Assembly (NCBI RefSeq): GCF_001685355.1
Contig: NZ_CP016438.1
Span: 9,858,001-9,922,000, forward strand
From: Streptomyces lincolnensis
GTDB taxonomy: Bacteria > Actinomycetota > Actinomycetes > Streptomycetales > Streptomycetaceae
Direction: 5' to 3'
Length of the DNA stretch: 64,000 nt
Positions within the stretch are counted from its first letter, which is position 1, and each line of letters starts with the position of its first letter. Shown one piece after another: positions 51,849 to 58,893 of the stretch. The notes beneath the pieces are model-generated. The model did not search any database. It saw only the letters and a list, made by a program, of their open reading frames with translations, and was not told the origin of the DNA. Position numbers and translations under genes: made by a program.

Positions 51849-53834
51849 TCAGGCGATACGGAGTACGGCGCAGCCGCCGCCGGGCAGTTCGGACACCGTG
51901 CCGCCCGTGAGCAGGTCATGGGCGGGCTCGGGCAGGGGCACGGGTTCGGGGCCGTGGCTGATCAGGAAGCGCCAGCGGCGTCCGTCCGGAGCGTGCCGGG
52001 TGACGGCCTCGACCTGCGGGGGCAGGCCCGGAAGCGCGGGGCCCACGCCGGCCTCGTCGAGCAGCCGGGCGACCAGGGCGCCGTAGCCGGCGTCGGTGAG
52101 GTGGGTCGAGAGGTACCACCCCTGTCCGGTGCCGAAGTGGTGACGGGTCAGCGCCGGGCTGCCGTTGAGCATCCCGTGGGTGTAGGCGGCGAGCGTCTCG
52201 GCGCCCTCGGTGCGCAGGGACTCGCTCCAGGCGGTGCCCTGGGTGCCGTCTGACAGGGTGATCATCTCGCTGCGCCGCAGCGGCCGGTACTCCTCGACGC
52301 GGATGCCCAGCGCCTCGCGCAGAGGAGCGGCCGGGTAGCCGCCGAGGCGGGCGTGGAGACGCTCGTCGACATAGCCGCTCGCGTGCTGGACGAGGAGCGT
52401 CCCGCCGCCGGCGACGTACCGGCGCAGATTCTCGGCCGCCCGGTCGGAGAGGAGGAACAGGGCCGGTGCGACGACGAGGCGGTAGCGGCCCACCTCGTGT
52501 GCGGGGTGGGCGAAGTCGACCGTGACGCCGGCGTCCCACAGCGCGCGGTGTGCCCGGCCGAGTGTCGCGTGGTAGTCGAGTTCCGCGGAGGGCAGGCCGT
52601 CCACGTCGAGTGCCCACCACGCGTCCGGGTCGTGCAGGACGGCCACCTGCGCGGACACCGTCGATCCCGCCAGCTCGCCGAGGCGGGCGACCGCCTCCCC
52701 GGTCGTTGTGACCTCGCGGAAGATCCGGCTGTCGGGTCCCGCGTGCGGAACCATCGCCGAGTGCCAGGTCTCGGCGCCGGCCCGGGACTGGCGCCACTGG
52801 AAGAAGAGGGCTCCGTCCGAGCCGCGGGCGATGTGGCCGAGGGTGTGGCGCAGGATGTCACCGGGGTCCTTGGCGAGGACCCGGTCGCCGTCGTAGACGG
52901 TGCTCGTGCCCTGCTCCATCAGCAGCCAGGGACGACCGCCGCCCAGGGAGCGGGCGCGGTCCGCGTGGAAGGCGACGTCGGCGGCGGCGGACAGGCCGGG
53001 CGCGCCGGGGTACTGGTCGATGGTGACCACGTCGAGTTCCCGGGCCAGCGCCCACACGTCGATGTTCTGGTACGCGGGCAGCATCAGGTTGGTCGTCACC
53101 GGCCGGTCGCTGTGCGCGCGGATCGCGTCCCGCTGCTCGCGGTAGGCGGCGGTGACCTCGTCGGCCCAGAAGCGGCGGAAGTCCAGTTCCTGGCCGGGGT
53201 TCTTGTGCCAGTTCGTCGCACGCGGTGGCAGCACCTGTTCCCAGGAGGTGTAGCGCTGACTCCAGAAGGCCGTTCCCCAGGCCTCGTTGAGGGCGTCGAG
53301 CGAGCCGTGGCGGGCGCGCAGCCACACCCGGAAGGAGGCCGCCGTGTGGTCGCAGTAGCACAGGGTGGCGTACTCGTTGTGGACGTGCCACAGCGCGAGG
53401 GCGGGATGGTCGCCGTAGCGTTCGGCGAGCGCCCCGGCGATCCGGCGCGCCGAGTCGCGGTACGCGGGTGCGGTGAGGCAGTACGTGTCCCGGCTGCCGT
53501 GGACGAGCCGCGTGCCGTCGGGCCGGACCATCAGCGCGTCCGGATGGGCCAGGGTGAACCAGGGCGGCGGGGACGCGGTGGGGGTGGCCAGGTCGACGGC
53601 CACGCCGTTCGCGTGCAGGCGCTCCAGATGGGCATCCAGCCACGCGAAGTCGTAGTGGCCCTCCTCCGGCTCCAACAGCGCCCAGGAGAAGACGCCGACG
53701 GTGGCCAGATTGACCCGGGCCCGGCGCATCAGCTCGTCGTCCTCCTTCCATACCGGCTCGTCCCACTGCTCGGGGTTGTAGTCCCCGCCGAAGGCCAGGC
53801 CACCCAGGCGGTCGGTGATGCTGCGAGTCGTCAT
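51849..53834 (-). CDS. Beta-galactosidase, GH42 (second copy)
   Basis: A 661-residue cytoplasmic enzyme. It starts 'LAFGGDYNPEQWDEPVWKED', the classic GH42 opening; the acid/base Glu is in 'LWHVHNEYATLCYCDH' and the nucleophile Glu in 'PWLLMEQGTSTV'. Domains B and C follow. It is clearly more typical of GH42 than the copy at 32 kb and only distantly like it, so they probably act on different beta-galactosides. First gene of an operon with GH36, GH43 and GH5. Two GAAGCGCTTC operators lie in its promoter. Confidence 0.95.
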   Translation of the reverse strand: MTTRSITDRLGGLAFGGDYNPEQWDEPVWKEDDELMRRARVNLATVGVFSWALLEPEEGHYDFAWLDAHLERLHANGVAVDLATPTASPPPWFTLAHPDALMVRPDGTRLVHGSRDTYCLTAPAYRDSARRIAGALAERYGDHPALALWHVHNEYATLCYCDHTAASFRVWLRARHGSLDALNEAWGTAFWSQRYTSWEQVLPPRATNWHKNPGQELDFRRFWADEVTAAYREQRDAIRAHSDRPVTTNLMLPAYQNIDVWALARELDVVTIDQYPGAPGLSAAADVAFHADRARSLGGGRPWLLMEQGTSTVYDGDRVLAKDPGDILRHTLGHIARGSDGALFFQWRQSRAGAETWHSAMVPHAGPDSRIFREVTTTGEAVARLGELAGSTVSAQVAVLHDPDAWWALDVDGLPSAELDYHATLGRAHRALWDAGVTVDFAHPAHEVGRYRLVVAPALFLLSDRAAENLRRYVAGGGTLLVQHASGYVDERLHARLGGYPAAPLREALGIRVEEYRPLRRSEMITLSDGTQGTAWSESLRTEGAETLAAYTHGMLNGSPALTRHHFGTGQGWYLSTHLTDAGYGALVARLLDEAGVGPALPGLPPQVEAVTRHAPDGRRWRFLISHGPEPVPLPEPAHDLLTGGTVSELPGGGCAVLRIA

Positions 53835-53931
53835 GGCGGTTCCTCGGTACGGGGAATCGGGCCGCTCGCCCGGCGAGCCGCTACGCGGCCTCGCTGCGGC
53901 CGCTTCTGCGATCGAGGGCCGCTGCGTTGTC

Positions 53932-53941
53932 GAAGCGCTTC
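53932..53941. promoter_or_regulatory. LacI-type operator, copy 5 (GH42-GH36-GH43-GH5 operon)
   Basis: GAAGCGCTTC, 98 bases upstream of the second GH42 start. Read on the minus strand it is GTGAAGCGCTTCGACA with CCTTGCGT six bases before it, the same layout as copy 2. Confidence 0.8.
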
Positions 53942-53981
53942 ACTTCCAGACGCAAGGCAAGGGGCAAGCGTCATGCGAAAC

Positions 53982-54007
53982 AAGGGCTTCCATGGTGAGA
54001 AGCCCTT
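53982..54007 (-). terminator. Hairpin between the two operators
   Basis: AAGGGCTT and AAGCCCTT form a perfect 8-base-pair stem with a 10-base loop. On the minus strand it is followed by GTTTCG, so it probably ends the GH127 transcript 106 bases past its stop, in front of the next promoter. Confidence 0.5.
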
Positions 54008-54051
54008 TGCTACTTGCCTGTTATCAGCCTGCCAGAAAAGAAGGCCGTGTT

Positions 54052-54061
54052 GAAGCGCTTC
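54052..54061. promoter_or_regulatory. LacI-type operator, copy 6 (GH42 operon)
   Basis: GAAGCGCTTC in the context TGAAGCGCTTCGACA, 120 bases from copy 5 and on the other side of the hairpin. Confidence 0.7.
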
Positions 54062-54112
54062 GACAATGTCGCTTCAGAGCCCTGGAACGAGGTCGGCGGT
54101 GGCCTGGTCGGT

Positions 54113-56020
54113 CTACGGACGGACGGTGCCGCCGGTGGCCCAGTAGACCGTGTAGTTGTGGCCGTGCGCGTCGTGGAACGGGCCCAGGTGGACGCTGGAG
54201 CCGTTGGCGGTGGCGGTGAAGGCGAGTGAACTGCTGCTGGTCCGGGTGATCGAGGACGTGTTCAGCGTCGGGAGGGAGCTGAGCGAGGAGTTGCCGTAGT
54301 TGCCGGACAGGACCACCGGGCCGTAGGTGATCGCGGCGACGTTCGCGTTGTCGTTGGCCGCTCGCATGATGATCCGCATGGGCAGGCGGACGGTGACCGT
54401 GTCGCCGGAGGTCCAGGAGCGGCTCAGGGTCGCGTAGCTGCCGGGGGCGGTGGCGATGGGTTGCACGACGCCGTTGACGCTGACCGTGGCCCCGGTGGTC
54501 CAGGCCGGGATGCGGATGCGCATCGCCCAGGTTCCGCCGACATTGCCGGTGACGTGGAGGGTGGTGGTGTCGCTGCTCGGGTACGACGTGGTCTGGGTGA
54601 CGGTGATTCCGCGCTCCGACCAGGTGAGCACCGAGGGCACGAACAGGTTCACGATCAGCGTGCTGTCGCTGCGGAAGTAGAGGGAGTCCATCAGCCTGGT
54701 GTGCATCTCCAGGCCCGTGCCCTGGCAGCACCAGAAGGTGCCGTAGTCGGTGCTCCAGGTGCCGCCGCCCCACGCCGGGCCCACACCGCGTCGGCCTCCC
54801 GGGTTGAGCGGGGTGAAGTAGGTGACGTGGCCGTGATTGTCGGCCGGGTTCTGCTGGCCGATCATCTGGTTCAGCCAGGCCCGCTCGTAGTAGTCGAACA
54901 GTGCTGCCCGGTTCGGGTCCAGCGCGAACAGTTCCCGGGTGAGGGTGAGCATGTTGAAGGTGTTGCAGCTTTCGCACGTGTCCTGGTTCAGGTAGCCGGC
55001 GATGGCGTTCGGGGCCCGGAAACGCTCCGCCTGGCTGTTGCCGCCGATGGCATAGGTGTGCGCGCTGACGCAGAAGTTCCACGCGTTGGTGGCGATGTCC
55101 CGGTAGCGGGTGGTGCCGGTGGCCTTGTACTCCCGGGCGGCCCCGATCCACTTGGGGACCTGAGTGTTGGCGTGCAGTCCGTTGAGCCGGTCCTGGTTGG
55201 ACGCCAGCGGGTCGAACACCGCGGCGTGGTCGAACCGTTGGGCGACGGTGAGCCACCGCGCGTCGCCGGTCTGCTGGTAGAGATCGGTCAGCACGGTGTT
55301 CATGCCGCCGAACTCGGTCTGCAGCATGGTCTGCATCTGCTGGCCGCTCAGCCGGCCGGTGCGCCGATCGACCCATCCTGCCAGGGCGAGCAGCACGTCC
55401 CGGGCCTGTGTGCTGCCGATGTGGCGCCATACGTCCAGCAGGCCCACGAGGGTCTTGTGGATGGTGTAGTACGGCACGTTGCCGTTGTTCAGGGTCCGCT
55501 GTTCGAGAGCGGTGAAGTCGGACTCGGGGTAGCCGGAGAGATACCCGGCGCTGAAACCGGCGGCGCTGTTGTTGGCCTGACATCTGGCCAGTCCCGCGAC
55601 CATGCTGGTGGCCTTGTCCCGGCAGACGGTGTCCCCGGTCACGGCGTACAGCTGCGCCCACGCCGTGAGGAAGTGCCCCTGGACGTGGGTGCGGAAGGGG
55701 AACGTCGGCGCGTCCCAACCGCCGTTGGCGGCCGCGCCGTTGGTGGACAGCCGGTGGTTGGCGCGGAAGTTGTATAGGAGCCGGTCGACGTCGACGAACC
55801 GCAGGTAGTTCCGCGTGCGGTTCTGGTTGTCCAGCCACCGGCTCGCGGTGAGCCGGACCTGGCCGAGTGCGAAGGGGTGCGCGGAGACTCCGATGTCGGC
55901 CCTTGCGGGAGGAATGGCCGCGTGGGCGGGAGAACCGCCGAGGAAGGATCCGGTGGCAGAGGCGGCGGCGGTGGCCCCGGCTAATTGCAGGAGGTGCCGT
56001 CGGCTGATGGAGAAAGACAT
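54113..56020 (-). CDS. Exported GH127 beta-L-arabinofuranosidase
   Basis: A 635-residue enzyme with a Tat signal peptide ('ISRRHLLQLAGATAAAS', cleavage near residue 34). The (alpha/alpha)6 barrel contains 'VQGHFLTAWAQLYAVTGD'. Zinc and catalytic residues of GH127 are visible: 'TCESCNTFNMLTLTRELF' and 'DYGTFWCCQGTGLEMHTRLM', with the Glu and two Cys pairs (catalytic Cys in the CCQG segment). The C-terminal beta domain ends 'TVYWATGGTVRP'. It releases beta-L-arabinofuranose from hydroxyproline-linked arabinan of plant cell-wall proteins. Confidence 0.93.
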   Translation of the reverse strand: MSFSISRRHLLQLAGATAAASATGSFLGGSPAHAAIPPARADIGVSAHPFALGQVRLTASRWLDNQNRTRNYLRFVDVDRLLYNFRANHRLSTNGAAANGGWDAPTFPFRTHVQGHFLTAWAQLYAVTGDTVCRDKATSMVAGLARCQANNSAAGFSAGYLSGYPESDFTALEQRTLNNGNVPYYTIHKTLVGLLDVWRHIGSTQARDVLLALAGWVDRRTGRLSGQQMQTMLQTEFGGMNTVLTDLYQQTGDARWLTVAQRFDHAAVFDPLASNQDRLNGLHANTQVPKWIGAAREYKATGTTRYRDIATNAWNFCVSAHTYAIGGNSQAERFRAPNAIAGYLNQDTCESCNTFNMLTLTRELFALDPNRAALFDYYERAWLNQMIGQQNPADNHGHVTYFTPLNPGGRRGVGPAWGGGTWSTDYGTFWCCQGTGLEMHTRLMDSLYFRSDSTLIVNLFVPSVLTWSERGITVTQTTSYPSSDTTTLHVTGNVGGTWAMRIRIPAWTTGATVSVNGVVQPIATAPGSYATLSRSWTSGDTVTVRLPMRIIMRAANDNANVAAITYGPVVLSGNYGNSSLSSLPTLNTSSITRTSSSSLAFTATANGSSVHLGPFHDAHGHNYTVYWATGGTVRP

Positions 56021-56111
56021 GGCGCACCCTTTCGGAGACGGGAAAGCGATGGCACGGTCGAACGGCTGCCGGGACCCGAGCTCGGACAGGGTTCGGGTCC
56101 CGGTGCGCGGG

Positions 56112-57218
56112 TCATCCGGCGGTCAGCGTGGTCCACTTCTGGTTGGCGGCGCCGTTGCAGTCCCACAGCTGGAGCTGTGTGCCGTCGGCCGTGGCCGAAC
56201 CCGGCACGTCGAGGCAGCGGCCGGAGGCGGGGTTGCGGTAGCCGCCGTTGTGGGGCTGCCAGACCTGGTTGGCGCCGCCGGTGCAGTTCCAGGTCTGCAC
56301 CTTGGTGCCGTTGGTGGTGCCCCAGCCGGCGGCGTCGAGGCACTTGCCCATGGAGCGCAGGGTGCCGTCGGTGTAGGCGGACCAGACCTGGTTGGCACCG
56401 CCGCCGCAGCCCCAGATCTGGACGGCGGCCCCGTCGGCGGTGCTGGCGCCGTTGACATCCAGGCACTTGCCGGCGAGGCCGGACTGCACGCGTGCGGGGG
56501 CGGGAGCGGGGTTCCTCAGCCACCCGGCGCTGTCCGCGGTCCGGATGCCCCGGTGGAAGGCGTCGGCCATCTTCTGGTAGCCCGAGTCGTTGGGGTGCAG
56601 GGCGTCGGCCAGGTCGGCCGTGGTCAGGTTGCCCATGTCCACGTACGCGACGTGCTTGCCCGCAGCCTGGGCGTCGCTCACGATGCGGGGGATGGCCTGG
56701 TTGTACGCGGCACGGTGCTGCTCCTCCGAGCCGCTGGTGGACACGACCAGGGAGGCCACGAGGACCGTCGCGTCGGGAGCGCCGGCGGTGATCTGGTCGA
56801 CCAGCGACTTCAGCCGGGCGGTGGCGGTGGAGACCTGGTAGCTCTCGTTGAGGTCGTTGGTGCCGATCATCAGCGTCACGACGTTGGGGCGGTAGCGGGT
56901 CAGCGAGGCGTCGGTGAGGGCGGCGATCTGGTGGATCTTGTATCCGGGGTGACCTTGGTTGTCGGGGTCGGACATGGAACCGCTGCGTGCGGTGCCCACG
57001 AAGTCCAGCGGATGGCCGTCGGTCGCGAGCATGTTCCACAACGGGGCCCGGTATCCGTTGCCCGAACTGCTGCCCACACCCCAGGTGATCGAGTCGCCCA
57101 GCGGCATGACCCGCAAGGGTGTGGTCGGGGCGGCGGAGGCAGGGGTCACCCCGGCCGTCGTCACCCCGAGCGCGGCGGTGACGAGCGTGATCAGGGGGAG
57201 AAGCCAAGGCTTTCTCAT
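56112..57218 (-). CDS. Secreted SGNH hydrolase (GDSL esterase) with ricin-type CBM13
   Basis: A 368-residue exported esterase. The signal peptide (residues 1-29) is followed by block I 'VMPLGDSITWGVGSSSGNGY' (Ser), block III 'LMIGTNDLNE' and block V 'LADALHPNDSGYQKMA' (Asp and His). From residue ~240 a ricin B trefoil follows with repeats ending 'NQVWSAY', 'NQVWQPH' and 'NQKWTTL'. It probably deacetylates xylan or pectin. It lies 50 bases downstream of the CE2-like gene on the same strand, likely one transcript. Confidence 0.92.
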   Translation of the reverse strand: MRKPWLLPLITLVTAALGVTTAGVTPASAAPTTPLRVMPLGDSITWGVGSSSGNGYRAPLWNMLATDGHPLDFVGTARSGSMSDPDNQGHPGYKIHQIAALTDASLTRYRPNVVTLMIGTNDLNESYQVSTATARLKSLVDQITAGAPDATVLVASLVVSTSGSEEQHRAAYNQAIPRIVSDAQAAGKHVAYVDMGNLTTADLADALHPNDSGYQKMADAFHRGIRTADSAGWLRNPAPAPARVQSGLAGKCLDVNGASTADGAAVQIWGCGGGANQVWSAYTDGTLRSMGKCLDAAGWGTTNGTKVQTWNCTGGANQVWQPHNGGYRNPASGRCLDVPGSATADGTQLQLWDCNGAANQKWTTLTAG

Positions 57219-57267
57219 GCACGCGTCCTCTTCTGCGAGTGATGGCTCGATCGACGGGGTCGCCCCG

Positions 57268-58842
57268 TCACCAACCTGTCGGCAGGCCGGTGATGAACGA
57301 GGTCAGGCGGTCGGAGATGACTCGGTCGTCGTGGGCCGAGTAGTGCCAGTCGCAGCCGAGGAAGTCCAGGCCCGAGTCGTCGAGGAACCAGTAGCGGACC
57401 CGGCTGTCGCCGGCGTCGTTGCGCGACTTGACCACCTGCTGGACATGGCCGGCGTACTGCCCGGCACCCACCGCCACGATGGTCGTGTCGGCCCCGTAGC
57501 GTGTGCGCAGCTTCTGGACGAAGTCGTTGTAGGCGCTGCGGTAGGCGGCCGCGAAGTTGTCCGGCGTCCAGGGTTCACCGGGTTTGATGGCGGTCGAGAA
57601 GTCGTTGGTGCCGAGGTTGACCACCACGACCTGGGGGCGCCAGGTGCCCGGGTTCTGCCAGACGTCGCCCGGCACGTTCAGCAGGGCACGGTCGTAGAAG
57701 GTGCGGTACGTGACGTCCGGCCTTCCGCCGTCGTAGTTGCGCACCATGCCGAGGCCCGAGTAGCCGTTGATCTGGTAGTCGGCGTTCAGTCGCCGGGCGG
57801 TGAGGGCGCCGTAGCTCACATCGGAGTTGGTGGTCCGCTTGAGCTGGTCCGCGGTGCAGGTGCGCGAGGTCGAGAGGTTGCCGTAGCCCACCGTGAGGGA
57901 GTCGCCGACGAACTCGATCTGGCGGCTGCGGGCGGCCGGTTTGCCCAGTACGGCACCGCCGGGCGCGGCGACGAAGCCTCCGAAGGCGCTGGTGTTCCCC
58001 GGGGTGTCGTTGCGTTTGACGAGCCGGACGGTGTGGGTGCTGTTCGACAGGCCGTTGATCCAGTGCGTGGTGTTGCCGGGTGTGACGAGTGTGGCGACGG
58101 TGGTTCCGTCGACCTGGACGTCGTAGTCGGCGGCCGAGTCGTTGAGCACGATGCCCACGCCGGTGCCCCTGACACGGCCCTCGAAGTACACGCCGGGCCA
58201 GCTGTACTGCACGGTGTTTCCGGCGTCCTTGACCCGCCCCGCGGTGTGCACCTGTGCGAGCACTCCTGTGGCGCGGACGAGTTGCCATTGCTGGTTGGCC
58301 CCGCCCCGGTCGGTGAACTGCACGGCCCGGGCGCCGTCCGCGGTGGAGGCGTTCTGGATCTCGACGGCCTTGCCACTGCCCCGGTTGATCAGCCGCACGT
58401 ACCCGTCCGGGGAATCGGCCGGCCGGAACTGCTGGTTGGCGCCGTTGAGGTCGCTCCACTGCACGATGCCCGCGTGATCGGCCGAGGAGTGGTTCAACAC
58501 GTCCAGCACCTTGCCCGAGTGCTGCGCCTTCAACCGGTAGTAGCCACCACCGGAGTCCACGAACCGGAACCGCTGATGGGCACCGTCGTGACGGGACCAC
58601 TGCGCCACCCCCGCCCCGTCCGCGGCACTTGCGCCGGACACATCCAGCACCTTGCCGCTGCCCCGGTTCACCAGCACATACCACGCACCCGTATCGACAC
58701 TCGCCGCATGCGCCGTCCCGGCGGCACCCACACCGGACAGCAGCGCCGCCACCAAAGCGACCACCGCCGCCCACACCCCCGCACGCCACCCACGTCTCCA
58801 CCACGCGGCGCTGACTGGCATACGCATGCCGGCTCTTCGCAT
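57268..58842 (-). CDS. Secreted CE2-like acetyl esterase with N-terminal ricin-type lectin
   Basis: A 524-residue exported esterase. The signal peptide is long and Arg-rich (residues 1-46). Residues ~50-195 are a ricin-type trefoil with 'NRGSGKVLDVSGASAADGAG', 'HSGKVLDVLNHSSADHAG' and 'RGSGKAVEIQNAS'. A CE2 jelly-roll follows ('YSWPGVYFEGRVRGTGVGI'), then the SGNH domain: Ser in 'EFVGDSLTVGYGN', 'VNLGTNDFS' and Asp-His in 'LGCDWHYSAHDDRVIS'. It likely removes acetyl groups from xylan or mannan. AAAGGGA precedes the start at 58842. Confidence 0.92.
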   Translation of the reverse strand: MRRAGMRMPVSAAWWRRGWRAGVWAAVVALVAALLSGVGAAGTAHAASVDTGAWYVLVNRGSGKVLDVSGASAADGAGVAQWSRHDGAHQRFRFVDSGGGYYRLKAQHSGKVLDVLNHSSADHAGIVQWSDLNGANQQFRPADSPDGYVRLINRGSGKAVEIQNASTADGARAVQFTDRGGANQQWQLVRATGVLAQVHTAGRVKDAGNTVQYSWPGVYFEGRVRGTGVGIVLNDSAADYDVQVDGTTVATLVTPGNTTHWINGLSNSTHTVRLVKRNDTPGNTSAFGGFVAAPGGAVLGKPAARSRQIEFVGDSLTVGYGNLSTSRTCTADQLKRTTNSDVSYGALTARRLNADYQINGYSGLGMVRNYDGGRPDVTYRTFYDRALLNVPGDVWQNPGTWRPQVVVVNLGTNDFSTAIKPGEPWTPDNFAAAYRSAYNDFVQKLRTRYGADTTIVAVGAGQYAGHVQQVVKSRNDAGDSRVRYWFLDDSGLDFLGCDWHYSAHDDRVISDRLTSFITGLPTGW

Positions 58843-58893
58843 TCGTGTCCCTTTCGCTGAGTGTGGCCTGCCCCGCTGCGGGATCGCGTTCGG

